Shown piece after piece: positions 1 through 9,048 of a stretch of 54,234 nucleotides of DNA. The DNA is taken from NCBI RefSeq assembly GCF_030409335.1, contig NZ_JAUFPN010000167.1, forward strand, positions 1-54,234, written 5' to 3'. Under the pieces are notes generated by a model that saw nothing but the letters and a program-made list of their open reading frames with translations, was not told the DNA's origin and did not search any database. A program made the translations under genes and the position numbers. This DNA is from Paeniroseomonas aquatica. Its GTDB lineage: Bacteria > Pseudomonadota > Alphaproteobacteria > Acetobacterales > Acetobacteraceae. Each line of letters begins with the position of its first letter. The stretch's first letter is position 1.

Positions 1-1
1 C

Positions 2-253
2 GCGGCGATGCGGCGGATGCTGGAGGCGGTGGTGGCCCGCGGCAGGGGCCGCGCCGCCGCCGTCCCCGGCCGGGTGGCGGCCGGGAAGACCGGCACCACC
101 CAGGATTTCCGCGACGCCTGGTTCGTCGGCATGCTCGGCCAGCGGGTGATCGGCATCTGGCTGGGCAATGACGACGCGCGGCCGATGGATGATGTCCGCG
201 GCGGCACGCTGCCGGCGCGCCTCTTCCGGGAGGTCGCGGAAGCCTTGCCCTGA
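2..253 (+). CDS. Penicillin-binding protein 1A, C-terminal fragment (truncated by window edge)
   Basis: This is the end of a class A penicillin-binding protein, the periplasmic enzyme that polymerises and cross-links peptidoglycan. Only the last 80 or so residues of the transpeptidase domain are present. The KTGTT motif at bases 86-100 is the third conserved active-site box of penicillin-binding transpeptidases. It is followed by the usual DAWFVG and GIWLGNDD stretches seen near the C terminus of PBP1A-type proteins. The frame is open to the left edge, so the 5' part lies outside the window and the start cannot be seen. The tail after the transpeptidase domain is short, ending REVAEALP. PBP1A versus PBP1C cannot be settled from this fragment. 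Confidence 0.85.
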   Translation, partial: AAMRRMLEAVVARGRGRAAAVPGRVAAGKTGTTQDFRDAWFVGMLGQRVIGIWLGNDDARPMDDVRGGTLPARLFREVAEALP

Positions 254-344
254 ACCCTCGGTTGAGTCATGCAGCGGAGCAGGGGTGCTTTCCGCCCGCT
301 GCCACGTTACACCGCTGCCCATGCAGGGCCAGGACTCGCCGCCG

Positions 345-968
345 ATGGATCCCGATCACGCGACACTGGGGCCGAAGGCCCGGCGCATGACCGCCGTTGC
401 CACGCTGGCGCGGCCGGTGCAGCACGACATCAACAACCTGTTGACCGTGGTCTTCGCCAACCTCGAGCTGCTGAAGCGCACCGCCGCGGCCGGCGGCCCG
501 CAGCGGCAGCTCGACCGCATCCACGAGGCCGCCCGCCGGCTGGACGGCTCGACCCGCTCGCTGCTGACCCTGCTGCGCCGGTCGACCGACGGCGCCGCCC
601 CGGTCTGCCTCGCGGATGTGCTGACCATGCTGCAGCCGCTGCTGGCCCTGCTGCTGCCCAGCGCCAGCGGCCTCAGCCTCAGCCTCGCCGCCGGGGACCC
701 GCGGGTGCGGCTCGACCGCACCGCGCTGGAGGATGGGCTGCTCGGCCTCGCCCAGGAGATCGCGGAACGGATGCCCCGCGGCGCCGGGCTGGGCCTCGAG
801 CTGGCGCATGACGCCGGGCTGGTGACGCTGACGGTGGTCACGCCGGCCGGGCTGGAGCTGCCGGCGATCGCCGCGCTGGCCGCGGTCGGCGAGGAGGCCG
901 GCGGCCGGGCCGAGCGCCGCCCGGACGGCATCCACCTCAGCCTGCCGGCGCTGCCCGCCGCGCCCTGA
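345..968 (+). CDS. Degenerate histidine kinase-like / phosphotransfer protein
   Basis: The product is a predicted cytosolic protein of 207 residues. Its N-terminal third reads like the dimerisation/phosphoacceptor helix of two-component kinases: His27 lies in HDINNLLTVVFANLELL, close to the HDFNNLL H-box of many alphaproteobacterial hybrid kinases. The rest has the size and pattern of a HATPase domain, but the N-box asparagines are absent (the equivalent segment is DGLLGLAQEIAERMP) and I see no GxG ATP-lid motif. It is therefore unlikely to bind ATP. It resembles kinase-derived histidine phosphotransferases such as ChpT in architecture, though not clearly in sequence. There is no sensor or receiver domain. 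I chose ATG 345; ATG 321 in the same frame is possible. It follows the PBP gene by about 90 bases on the same strand. Confidence 0.6.
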   Translation: MDPDHATLGPKARRMTAVATLARPVQHDINNLLTVVFANLELLKRTAAAGGPQRQLDRIHEAARRLDGSTRSLLTLLRRSTDGAAPVCLADVLTMLQPLLALLLPSASGLSLSLAAGDPRVRLDRTALEDGLLGLAQEIAERMPRGAGLGLELAHDAGLVTLTVVTPAGLELPAIAALAAVGEEAGGRAERRPDGIHLSLPALPAAP

Positions 969-992
969 GGCCGGCCGGCGGATCCTGCCCGG

Positions 993-1010
993 GGCGCGTC
1001 CGGGCGCGCC
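993..1010 (+). terminator. GC hairpin after the kinase-like gene
   Basis: GGCGCG and CGCGCC form a 6-bp stem around a TCCGGG loop, 25 bases after the stop codon at 968. No T-run follows, so termination is uncertain. The rest of the 276-base gap (969-1244) before aapJ is GC-rich and holds no gene or clear promoter that I can recognise. Confidence 0.3.
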
Positions 1011-1244
1011 GCCGCCGCCTTGGGCAGCCGCCGCCTCATCCGCTCGCAGGCGGCGCCCCCGGCGCACGCCGCCGCTTCGCATTCGCCCGGCCGTCTGCTA
1101 TCGCCCAAAGGGCCGGCAGGCGCGGCCAGGGGTCCGGGTGCATCCATCGTTGCGCCCGGGGCCATCGCTGGCGCAGCATTTGCTGGACATGCAGGGACAG
1201 CGATCCGCCCCGACGAGGGCCGGACACAACGGGAGACGGAATTG

Positions 1245-2300
1245 ATGCCCCACTTCGGGCTTTTCTTGAAGCGTGCTCTGGGGGCTGCGGCGCTCGGCTG
1301 CGCCATGCTGGCGCCGGGCCTCGCCCAGGCGCAGCCGGCCCCCGCCGCCGCGTCGAACACCTTCGATGCGGTGCGGTCGCGCGGCCAGCTCATCTGCGGC
1401 GTGAACACCGGCCTCGCCGGCTTCGCCCAGCCCGACAGCCAGGGGGTCTGGAAGGGCTTCGACTCCGACTACTGCCGGGCCATCGCCGCCGCCATCTTCG
1501 GCGACCCGTCCAAGGTGCGCTACGTCCCGACCACCGCCCAGGTCCGCTTCACCGCCCTGCAGTCGGGCGAGATCGACGTGCTCTCGCGCAACACCACCTG
1601 GACCCTGTCGCGGGACACCGTGCTCGGCCTCGACTTCGCCGCGACCACTTTCTACGACGGCCAGGGCTTCATGGTGAAGGCCAGCCTCGGGGTGAAATCC
1701 GCCAAGGAGCTGGACGGCGCCACCATCTGCGTCCAGCCCGGCACCACCACCGAGCAGAACCTCACGGACTGGTCGCGCGCCAACCGGGTCCGCTTCACCC
1801 CGGTGGTGATCGAGCGGCTCGAGGAGCTGGTCTCGGCCTATATCGCCGGCCGCTGCGACGCCTATACCACCGACATCTCCGGCCTCGCCGCCACCCGCTC
1901 GGCGCAGCCGAAGCCGGACGACCACCTGATCCTGCCCGAGGTCATCAGCAAGGAGCCGCTGGCCGTCGGCGTCCGCCAGGGCGACGCGCGCTTCGCCGAC
2001 GTGGTCCGCTGGACCCACTACCTGCTGCTGAGCGCCGAGGAATTCGGCATCACCCAGGCGAATGTCGCGCAGATGGCGGCGAACGACCCGCGGCCGGAAG
2101 TGCAGCGCATCCTCGGCAAGAACGGCGAACTCGGGAAGATGCTCGGGCTCGACAACCTCTGGGCGGTCAATGTCATCAAGGCGGTCGGCAACTACGGCGA
2201 GATCTTCGCCCGCAACCTGACGCCGATCGGCATCCAGCGCGGCCCGAACGCGCTCTGGACCACCCCGGGCGGGCTGCAGTACTCGCCGCCCTTCCGCTGA
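1245..2300 (+). CDS. aapJ: General L-amino acid ABC transporter, periplasmic binding protein AapJ
   Basis: This is the periplasmic receptor of an AapJQMP/BztABCD-type polar amino acid importer. The product has 351 residues with a cleavable signal peptide (basic start, hydrophobic stretch, AQA-type cleavage near residue 27). The mature protein begins with the typical AapJ pattern: NTFDAVRSRGQLICGVN, then LAGFAQPDSQGVWKGFDSDY. The family features SGEIDVLSRNTTWTLSRD and FYDGQGFMV are present, and the length fits the family (about 340). The start at 1245 is preceded by GGGAGA at a good distance; a TTG three bases earlier is less likely. The two permeases and the ATPase follow on the same strand with short gaps, giving a complete transporter. 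I see no convincing promoter in the GC-rich upstream gap. Confidence 0.93.
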   Translation: MPHFGLFLKRALGAAALGCAMLAPGLAQAQPAPAAASNTFDAVRSRGQLICGVNTGLAGFAQPDSQGVWKGFDSDYCRAIAAAIFGDPSKVRYVPTTAQVRFTALQSGEIDVLSRNTTWTLSRDTVLGLDFAATTFYDGQGFMVKASLGVKSAKELDGATICVQPGTTTEQNLTDWSRANRVRFTPVVIERLEELVSAYIAGRCDAYTTDISGLAATRSAQPKPDDHLILPEVISKEPLAVGVRQGDARFADVVRWTHYLLLSAEEFGITQANVAQMAANDPRPEVQRILGKNGELGKMLGLDNLWAVNVIKAVGNYGEIFARNLTPIGIQRGPNALWTTPGGLQYSPPFR

Positions 2301-2374
2301 GCCGACCGGAGCCGGGTGGCGACACCCGGCTCCCCCTTGCCTGTCGCTGACGGCCTGGACGAGAAGGCGCGCCG

Positions 2375-3577
2375 ATGTCCCAGACCACCATAGATCCCCG
2401 ATCGCTCCGAGCCCCGCCGCGCCGGCCCATCCGGCTGTCCTGGTCGGACGAGCGGGTGCGCGCCATCGTCTGGCAGATCCTCGTCGTCGGCCTCATCGGC
2501 GCCGTCATCTGGTGGCTCTGGTCGAATACCGTCCACAACCTCGAGGTGCGGCGGATCGCCACCGGCTTCGGCTTCCTGACGCGCGAGGCCGGGCTGCCGA
2601 TCGCCGAGAACCTGATCCCCTACAGCCCGACCGACACCTATTTCCGCGCCCTGCTCATCGGCCTGCTGAACACGCTGAAGGTGGCGGTGGTCGGCATCAT
2701 CCTGGCGACCATCTTCGGCACCCTGATCGGCATCGCCCGGCTGTCGAAGAACTGGCTGCTGTCGAAGATCGCCGGCGTCTACATCGAGGTCATCCGCGAC
2801 CTGCCGCTGCTGCTGCAGCTGCTGTTCTGGTACGCCATCCTGCAGGCGCTGCCCGGGCCGCGCCAGGCGATGAACCCGGTCGCCGGCGTGTTCCTCTCGA
2901 ACCGCGGGCTCAAGCTGCCCTGGATCGAATGGCAGGATGCGCATTCCTATGCGCTGCTCGCCTTCGTCCTCGGCCTCGCCTACACGCTGCTCTACCGGCG
3001 CGACGCGATCAGGAAGCGCATCCTCGACGGCAAGCCGCGGCCGGTCTGGCCGATCGCGATCGGCTGCATCCTGGTGCTGCCGCTGGTCGTCTGGTACGCC
3101 GCCGGCGCTCCCTTCGTGGTCGACTGGCCGGCGCTGCGCGGCTTCAATTTCCGCGGCGGGCTGAACATGAGCCCGGAATACTTCGCCCTGCTGCTGGGCC
3201 TGACCATGTACACCGCCGGCTTCATCGCCGAGATCGTCCGCTCCGGCATCCAGGCGGTGCCGCACGGGCAGTGGGAGGCGGCGCAGGCGCTCGGCCTCCG
3301 GCCGGCCTCGGTGCTGAAGCTGGTGGTCATGCCGCAGGCGCTGCGGGTCATCATCCCGCCGATGACCAGCCAGTACCTGAACATCACCAAGAACAGCTCG
3401 CTGGCGGTCGCCATCGGCTACCAGGACATCGTCAGCATCGCCAACACGACGCTGAACCAGACCGGCCAGGCGATCGAGGGCATCGCCATCATCATGCTGG
3501 TCTACCTCAGCATCAGCCTGTCGATCAGCCTGTTCATGAACTGGTACAATGCCAGAATAGCCCTGGTGGAGCGCTGA
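2375..3577 (+). CDS. aapQ: General L-amino acid ABC transporter permease AapQ
   Basis: Inner-membrane permease (400 residues) of the AapJQMP amino acid importer. It has one N-terminal membrane helix, a periplasmic segment around the DTYFRALLIGLLNTLKV start of the permease domain, and a long insertion between transmembrane segments that is characteristic of AapQ/BztB. The C-terminal half carries the EAA loop that contacts the ATPase (HGQWEAAQALGLRPASVLKLVVMPQA). The FIAEIVRSGIQAVP segment before it is also standard for polar amino acid permeases. It starts 74 bases after aapJ and ends 3 bases before aapM, so the two permeases are probably co-translated and form the heterodimeric channel. The length matches the family. 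Confidence 0.94.
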   Translation: MSQTTIDPRSLRAPPRRPIRLSWSDERVRAIVWQILVVGLIGAVIWWLWSNTVHNLEVRRIATGFGFLTREAGLPIAENLIPYSPTDTYFRALLIGLLNTLKVAVVGIILATIFGTLIGIARLSKNWLLSKIAGVYIEVIRDLPLLLQLLFWYAILQALPGPRQAMNPVAGVFLSNRGLKLPWIEWQDAHSYALLAFVLGLAYTLLYRRDAIRKRILDGKPRPVWPIAIGCILVLPLVVWYAAGAPFVVDWPALRGFNFRGGLNMSPEYFALLLGLTMYTAGFIAEIVRSGIQAVPHGQWEAAQALGLRPASVLKLVVMPQALRVIIPPMTSQYLNITKNSSLAVAIGYQDIVSIANTTLNQTGQAIEGIAIIMLVYLSISLSISLFMNWYNARIALVER

Positions 3578-3580
3578 GCC

Positions 3581-4711
3581 ATGAGCGACGTCACCCTGAA
3601 CGCCGCCGCCACCGTGCCGGAGGCCGCGCCCCGCTCGGCCCCGCTGACCGAGGTCGGGCTGGTCGGCTGGGCCCGCGCCAACCTCTTCTCCGGCTGGATC
3701 TCGACCGCGGTCACGCTGGTGCTGGCCTATTTCATCATCCGCTGGGCGATCGGCTTCGTCGACTGGGCCTTCGTCAACGCGGTCTGGTCGGTGCCGAACA
3801 ACCAGACCCAGGCCTGCCGGGATGCCCGCGGCGTCGGCGCCTGCTGGGCGGTCATCACCGAGAAGCACCGCTTCATCCTGTTCGGCACCTACCCCTACGA
3901 GGAGCACTGGCGCCCGGCGCTCTGCGTGCTGCTCTTCGTCGCGCTCTATGTCGTCTCGGCCATGCGGCGCTTCTGGCGGCCCTCGCTGGCGCTGGTCTGG
4001 GTCGGGGTGCTGACGCTGATCGGCCTGCTGATGTGGGGCGGCGTGCTCGGGATGCCCTATGTCCCGCAGGAGCGCTGGGGCGGGCTCGTCATCACCCTGA
4101 TCCTGGCGACCTTCGGGCTCGCCTTCGCCTTCCCGCTGGCCATCGTCGTGGCGCTGGGGCGGCGGTCCAACCTGCCGGCGATCAAGGCGATCTGCGTCAT
4201 CTATGTCGAGCTGATCCGCGGCGTGCCGCTGATCAGCCTGCTGTTCATGGCCAGCGTGATGTTCCCGCTGTTCCTGCCGGAAGGCATGAACGTGGACAAG
4301 CTGCTGCGGGCGCAGATCGCCATCATCCTCTTTGCCGGGGCCTACCTGGCCGAGGTCGTGCGCGGCGGGCTGCAGGCGCTGCCCAAGGGCCAGTACGAGG
4401 CGGCGGACGCGCTCGGCCTGTCCTACTGGCACAAGACCGGCTTCATCATCCTGCCGCAGGCGCTGCGGCTGGTGATCCCGCCGCTGGTCAATACCTTCAT
4501 CGGCTTCTTCAAGGACACGTCGCTGGTGCTGATCATCGGCATCTTCGACCTGCTGACCGCCGGCAAGACCGCCATCATCGAGCCGGCTTGGCAGGGCTTC
4601 GGGGTCGAGGTCTACCTGACGGTCGGCGCCATCTACTTCGTCTTCTGCTTCGCCATGAGCAAGTACAGCCAGAGCCTTGAAGCCGAACTCAACCGCCATC
4701 GCGTGCGGTAA
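3581..4711 (+). CDS. aapM: General L-amino acid ABC transporter permease AapM
   Basis: Second inner-membrane permease (376 residues) of the Aap transporter, partner of AapQ. The N-terminal third has membrane segments unique to AapM/BztC proteins, including a periplasmic loop with paired Cys (ACRDARGVGACWAV). The permease core has several membrane helices and an EAA loop at GQYEAADALGLSYWHKTGFI, followed by LPQALRLVIPPLVNTFIGFF. The gene begins 3 bases after aapQ and is followed 12 bases later by the ATPase gene, as in other aap operons. The conserved cysteines could form a disulfide in the periplasm; that point is inference. Confidence 0.94.
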   Translation: MSDVTLNAAATVPEAAPRSAPLTEVGLVGWARANLFSGWISTAVTLVLAYFIIRWAIGFVDWAFVNAVWSVPNNQTQACRDARGVGACWAVITEKHRFILFGTYPYEEHWRPALCVLLFVALYVVSAMRRFWRPSLALVWVGVLTLIGLLMWGGVLGMPYVPQERWGGLVITLILATFGLAFAFPLAIVVALGRRSNLPAIKAICVIYVELIRGVPLISLLFMASVMFPLFLPEGMNVDKLLRAQIAIILFAGAYLAEVVRGGLQALPKGQYEAADALGLSYWHKTGFIILPQALRLVIPPLVNTFIGFFKDTSLVLIIGIFDLLTAGKTAIIEPAWQGFGVEVYLTVGAIYFVFCFAMSKYSQSLEAELNRHRVR

Positions 4712-4723
4712 GGGGACACACCG

Positions 4724-5509
4724 ATGAGCGAGACCCTGGACCACGTCGCCTCCTCCGCCCGCACCGATGCGCCGCCGGCCATCCTGCTGGACAAGGTCAA
4801 CAAGTGGTACGGCGCCCTGCACGTGCTGCGCGACGTCTCCCTCAACGTGGCGCTGGGCGAGCGGGTGGTGGTCTGCGGCCCCTCGGGCTCGGGCAAGTCG
4901 ACCATGATCCGCTGCATCAACCGGCTGGAGACGCACCAGGAAGGCGTCATCAAGGTCAACGGCATCGAGCTGTCGGACGACGTGAAGGCGCTGGACGACA
5001 TCCGCCGCGAGGTCGGCATGGTCTTCCAGAGCTTCAACCTGTTTCCCCACCTCACCATCCTCGAGAACTGCACCCTGGCGCCCATCTGGGTCCGCCGGAT
5101 GCCGAAGAAGGAGGCCGAGGCCCTGGCGATGGAGTACCTGACCAAGGTGCGCATCCCGGAACAGGCGAAGAAGTACCCCGGCCAGCTCTCGGGCGGGCAG
5201 CAGCAGCGGGTCGCCATCGCCCGGGCGCTCTGCATGAAGCCGAAGATCATGCTGTTCGACGAGCCGACCTCGGCGCTCGACCCCGAGATGATCAAGGAGG
5301 TGCTGGACACCATGGTCAGCCTGGCCGAGACCGGCATGACCATGATCTGCGTGACGCACGAGATGGGCTTCGCCCGGCAGGTGGCGGACCGGGTGGTCTT
5401 CATGGACCGCGGCGAGATCGTCGAGATGGGCACCCCGACCCAGGTCTTCGAGACGCCGCAGACCGAGCGCCTCAAGCTCTTCCTCAGCCAGATCCTGCGG
5501 GGGCACTGA
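4724..5509 (+). CDS. aapP: General L-amino acid ABC transporter ATPase AapP
   Basis: ATP-hydrolysing subunit (261 residues) that powers the AapQM permease on the cytoplasmic side. Walker [10 protein letters not shown] is at residues 52-60. The Q-loop follows at [12 protein letters not shown], the ABC signature is LSGGQQQR, Walker B is [12 protein letters not shown] and the switch histidine is in VTHEMGF. A short N-terminal extension (about 20 residues) precedes the core, as is common in AapP. It is the last gene of the aap operon; the gap to kup is 103 bases. A weak hairpin around 5541-5563 (GATGC/GCATC core) lies in that gap without a T-tract. Confidence 0.95.
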   Translation: MSETLDHVASSARTDAPPAILLDKVNKWYGALHVLRDVSLNVALGERVVVCGPSGSGKSTMIRCINRLETHQEGVIKVNGIELSDDVKALDDIRREVGMVFQSFNLFPHLTILENCTLAPIWVRRMPKKEAEALAMEYLTKVRIPEQAKKYPGQLSGGQQQRVAIARALCMKPKIMLFDEPTSALDPEMIKEVLDTMVSLAETGMTMICVTHEMGFARQVADRVVFMDRGEIVEMGTPTQVFETPQTERLKLFLSQILRGH

Positions 5510-5612
5510 GCAGCCCTGGAAGCCGGGGGGGAAAGTCCATGGGGGATGCCCTTGCATCGCCCCTGCCCCGGGCCTATGCGTGCCGACCCTCGCACCCCCG
5601 GGTCCCTGAACC

Positions 5613-7499
5613 TTGACCGTATCCCCTGAGTCCGGCACCCGGCGCCCCCTGACCCCGGCCATGATCCTCGGCGTGCTGGGGGTCGTGTACGGGGATATCG
5701 GCACCAGCCCGCTCTATGCGCTGAAGGCCTCCGTCCTGCACTTCTCCGCCGACGGGGTGGAGCGCTGGGAGGTGCTGGGGCTGCTCAGCCTCATCTTCTG
5801 GGCGCTCATCCTCACCGTCACGGTGAAATACGTCGTCTTCGTGCTGCGCGCCGACAACCGCGGGGAGGGGGGCATCCTGGCGCTGATGGCGCTGGCCCAG
5901 CGCTGCTGCCGGACCGAGCGCGGCCGCTGGTGGGTGGCGCTGGTCGGCATGGCCGGCGCCTGCCTTTTTTTCGGCGACGGCATCATCACCCCGGCGATCT
6001 CGGTGCTCTCGGCGGTGGAGGGGCTGAAGGTCGTCTCCTCCGGCTTCGAGGAGGCGGTGATCCCGCTCTCGATCGTCATCCTGATCGCGCTCTTCGTCTT
6101 CCAGTACCGGGGCACCGGCAGCATGGGGGCGATCTTCGGCCCGATCTGCGCCCTGTGGTTCGCGACCATCGGCCTCCTCGGCCTGGTCGAGATCGTGCGG
6201 GAGCCGCAGGTGCTGGTGGCGCTCTCGCCGACCTATGCGCTGCACTTCTGCTACGTCTACAAGCTGGCCGCCTTCATCGCCATGGGCAGCGTCGTGCTGG
6301 CGGTGACCGGGGCGGAGGCGCTCTATGCCGACATGGGCCATTTCGGCAAGCGGCCGATCCAGTTCGCCTGGATGGTCTTCGTGCTGCCGGCGCTGGCGCT
6401 GAACTACTTCGGCCAGGGGGCGCTGCTGCTGTCCAACCCGGCGGCGCTGGAGAATCCCTTCTTCCTGCTGGCGCCCGAGTGGTTCCGCCTGCCGCTGGTG
6501 GTGCTGGCCACGGCCGCGACCATCATCGCCAGCCAGGCCATGATCTCGGGCGCCTATTCGATCGCCCGGCAATGCGTCCAGCTCGGCTTCTCCCCGCGGC
6601 TGGAGGTGCGCCACACCAGCGTGACCGAGGAGGGGCAGATCTACCTGCCGCAGGTGAATTTCGCCCTGCTGATCGGAGTGGTCATCCTGGTGCTCGAGTT
6701 CCGCAACTCGGACAGCCTGGCGGCGGCCTATGGCATCGCGGTGACCGGGACCTTCGTCTGCACCTCCTGCCTGGCGCTGCTGGTCTTCCACCGGCAGTTC
6801 GGCTGGTCCCTGGCCCTGACGCTCGCGGTCTTCGCGCCGCTGATGGCGCTGGACCTGGTCTTCTTCATCGCCAACGTGCTGAAGATCCCGGACGGCGGCT
6901 ACGTGCCGCTGGTGCTCGGCGGCATCCTGATGATCCTGATGAACACCTGGTACCGCGGCCGGCAGCTGCTGTTCGCCCGCTTCCGCCAGGACAGCCTGCC
7001 GCTGAAGTCCTTCCTCGCCCGGCTGCCGCAGTCCCGCACCATCCGGGTGCCGGGGATCGCGGTCTTCATGACCGGCCAGGCCGACTACGTCCCCGGCGCG
7101 CTGCTGCACAACCTCAAGCACAACAAGGTGCTGCACGAGCGCGTCCTGTTCGTCACGGTGCTGAACGAGGACGTGCCGCAGGTCGGCGCCGACCGCCGGC
7201 GCGAGGTGCAGGAACTGGCCGCCGGCATCCACCGCGTCATCCTCCGCTACGGCTTCCAGGAAAGCCCGAACATCCCGCGCGAGCTCGAGAGCCTGCGCGA
7301 GGAGGGGGTGAATTTCGACCCGATGCAGTCGAGCTACTTCCTCGGGCGGGAGACGCTGGTGCAGGCGGTGGTGCCGAAGATGTCGCGCTGGCGGCAGTGG
7401 CTGTTCACCCTGATGTCGCGCAACGCGGTGCCGGCGACCGAATTCTTCCGCATCCCCTCCGACCGGGTGGTGGAACTCGGGGTCCGGGTCGCGATCTGA
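5613..7499 (+). CDS. kup: Low-affinity potassium uptake protein Kup
   Basis: Inner-membrane K+ transporter of the KUP/HAK/KT family (628 residues, the family's usual size). The first membrane helix carries the diagnostic [15 protein letters not shown] stretch. It is followed by [13 protein letters not shown] and the [19 protein letters not shown] motif. About twelve hydrophobic helices run to residue 450, and the remaining 170 residues form the cytoplasmic C-terminal domain. The start used is TTG 5613. The family needs only a short N-terminal tail before the first helix, so ATG 5661 is an alternative that would remove 16 residues. It stands on the same strand as aapP but probably is a separate unit. 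I see no kdp or trk genes nearby and no c-di-AMP riboswitch-like leader. Confidence 0.93.
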   Translation: MTVSPESGTRRPLTPAMILGVLGVVYGDIGTSPLYALKASVLHFSADGVERWEVLGLLSLIFWALILTVTVKYVVFVLRADNRGEGGILALMALAQRCCRTERGRWWVALVGMAGACLFFGDGIITPAISVLSAVEGLKVVSSGFEEAVIPLSIVILIALFVFQYRGTGSMGAIFGPICALWFATIGLLGLVEIVREPQVLVALSPTYALHFCYVYKLAAFIAMGSVVLAVTGAEALYADMGHFGKRPIQFAWMVFVLPALALNYFGQGALLLSNPAALENPFFLLAPEWFRLPLVVLATAATIIASQAMISGAYSIARQCVQLGFSPRLEVRHTSVTEEGQIYLPQVNFALLIGVVILVLEFRNSDSLAAAYGIAVTGTFVCTSCLALLVFHRQFGWSLALTLAVFAPLMALDLVFFIANVLKIPDGGYVPLVLGGILMILMNTWYRGRQLLFARFRQDSLPLKSFLARLPQSRTIRVPGIAVFMTGQADYVPGALLHNLKHNKVLHERVLFVTVLNEDVPQVGADRRREVQELAAGIHRVILRYGFQESPNIPRELESLREEGVNFDPMQSSYFLGRETLVQAVVPKMSRWRQWLFTLMSRNAVPATEFFRIPSDRVVELGVRVAI

Positions 7500-7565
7500 A
7501 CCGAAGGGGCCCCCGGGCGTTCCACTCGACCTGCCGGGTTTGGCGGATGGAGGGTTGAGCAGCCG

Positions 7566-7928
7566 ATGCCCCTGGTAACCCTGGTTCTGGCGAATGGCCC
7601 CGGCTTCCCGCTGGGCAGCGCCGACCACCGCTATGAGCTTTCGGTGGCGCTGACGCCCGGCGGACAGCTGGATGTCGCCGCCTGGCTGGCCGATCCCGAA
7701 CCCTGGCCCGCGACCCGCTACCGCCCGGGCGAGGCGCCGCGCCCTGGCGATGTCCAGTGGGACGAGGAAGGCGGCTGGTCGCTGCGGATCTTCGCCCAGG
7801 GCAGCTCGGCCGATGCGCCGCTGCAGGCGCAGATCCGCAATGCCGGCCAGCTGCGCCCCGGCGAGTACCTCACGATCCAGGACCAGGGCGGCCCCGAGTT
7901 CTCCTGGCGGGTGGTCAGCACCACCTAG
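7566..7928 (+). CDS. Small hypothetical protein (120 aa)
   Basis: A 120-residue acidic protein with no signal peptide or membrane helix. The start has a good Shine-Dalgarno (GGAGGG about 15 bases upstream). The sequence is beta-rich in pattern: an N-terminal VTLVLANGPGFPLGS strand-turn, a repeated W/P-rich middle, and a C-terminal GEYLTIQDQGGPEFSWRVVS strand. I do not recognise the family. Codon use and third-position GC match its neighbours, which supports a real gene. It ends 15 bases before the convergent methyltransferase-like gene and follows kup by 66 bases. Confidence 0.6.
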   Translation: MPLVTLVLANGPGFPLGSADHRYELSVALTPGGQLDVAAWLADPEPWPATRYRPGEAPRPGDVQWDEEGGWSLRIFAQGSSADAPLQAQIRNAGQLRPGEYLTIQDQGGPEFSWRVVSTT

Positions 7929-7943
7929 GGTGAGTTTTCCTCC

Positions 7944-8951
7944 CTAGCGCCGCAGGGTCGCGTGCCAGCGGACCAGGCCGATCGCCCCTGCGGTCAGCAG
8001 CCGGTGCCGCAGCAGCCAGACTTCGGCCTCGGTGATCAGCGCCAGGGCATCGGCCCGGGGGGTGCGCTGGCCCTGGCGGCGGACCGCGCCGATGAGCCGG
8101 GCCCAGCCCTCGGTGACCGCGGCGCAATGCCGCGGCCCGGCATCCTCGGCCACGTGCAGCTGGAAACCGGCGGCCTTGATCGCCGCCTCCGCCGCCGGTT
8201 GCGCCGGCGGCGGCCCGGCGCGGCCCTCGAGCGCGAGCCAGCGGTCGAGCGCGGGGCGATGCGCCGCGGCGGCCGCACCGAGGGTGAGGTCAAGCAAAAC
8301 CAGCTGGGCCTCGGGCGTCAGCGCCGCGGCGAGGGCGGGCGCAAGGGTGGCGAGGCTGCCACCGCCCGCGGTCGGCTCCAGCGCCAGGGCATGGTGGTGG
8401 TACTGCGGCCGGAAGGCCGGGGCGGCGGGCGACCAGGGCAGGATGGCGACGCGCCGGCCGATGGGCCGCAGCCGGGCCGCCATGCGCTCGGCCAGCTGCG
8501 GGTCGTGCTGATGCGCCGCGACCCAGGCACCGCGCTGGGCGACGATGGTGGCCGCGGCCCCCCCGGCATCGCGGCCGACCAGCAGCAGGGTGGTGGCGGG
8601 CGAGAGCGGCAGCAGGCCCGAGAGGCGCTGGATTTCGGCCGCGCCGCCGGGCAGCAGGTAGCCATCCTCCCAGAGCCGGTCGGTCCAGGCGGCGCGGGCG
8701 GCCGCCAGGGAGGGGGCCGGGCCTGCCGCCTCCTGCCCCGGGGCGGGAGCGGGGTGGCCGGCGCCGGGCAGGGCCGGGGCGGCGAGGCTCCCGGTCGGCA
8801 GCCCGGCCAGGCGGTCGGCCATCCGGTGCAGATGCTCGGAGAGCCGGCGGGAGCCCCGCTGCGGCAGTCCGGCCAGGAAGCCGCGCACCCGGCCGGCCGA
8901 TGGCAGCCTGGCCAGGACGGGCAGCAGCGCCGGCATGCGGGCCCGGATCAT
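7944..8951 (-). CDS. Methyltransferase-like protein, probably class I SAM fold
   Basis: A 335-residue protein with an Ala/Pro-rich linker near residues 60-85. The block TTLLLVGRDAGGAAATIVAQ followed by GAWVAAHQHD lies where motif I and the acidic end of strand 2 of a class I SAM-dependent methyltransferase would be. Before it is a WTDRLWEDGYLLPGGAAEI segment, a pattern that also occurs in loose form in the methyltransferase at 29464-30501 (WEDCFILQAAWEAG). The glycine-rich motif is degenerate (VGRDAGG rather than DxGxGxG), so catalytic activity is uncertain. It is divergent from metW with 97 bases between starts. The start ATG 8951 is followed by a second ATG five codons on. Confidence 0.55.
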   Translation of the reverse strand: MIRARMPALLPVLARLPSAGRVRGFLAGLPQRGSRRLSEHLHRMADRLAGLPTGSLAAPALPGAGHPAPAPGQEAAGPAPSLAAARAAWTDRLWEDGYLLPGGAAEIQRLSGLLPLSPATTLLLVGRDAGGAAATIVAQRGAWVAAHQHDPQLAERMAARLRPIGRRVAILPWSPAAPAFRPQYHHHALALEPTAGGGSLATLAPALAAALTPEAQLVLLDLTLGAAAAAHRPALDRWLALEGRAGPPPAQPAAEAAIKAAGFQLHVAEDAGPRHCAAVTEGWARLIGAVRRQGQRTPRADALALITEAEVWLLRHRLLTAGAIGLVRWHATLRR

Positions 8952-9048
8952 GGGGACGCCGTCCTTTGCGCCTGATGGTGGCGCGAGGAGACCACGCCGG
9001 GATGAAGGAAGCGTTGCCGCTGCCGGGGCAGGGGGCTATTCCGGGCGC

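Noticed and set aside
345-968. Assignment as ChpT
   Set aside because: The phosphoacceptor helix reads HDINNLL, closer to hybrid kinases than to the ChpT pattern I recall, so only the architecture is comparable.
2192-5704. 1170-codon open frame on the minus strand opposite aapJQMP
   Set aside because: It lies opposite four well-recognised genes, its translation is low-complexity (rich in Asp, Arg, Gly, Gln, His) and has no family pattern. Long antisense frames are expected at this GC content.
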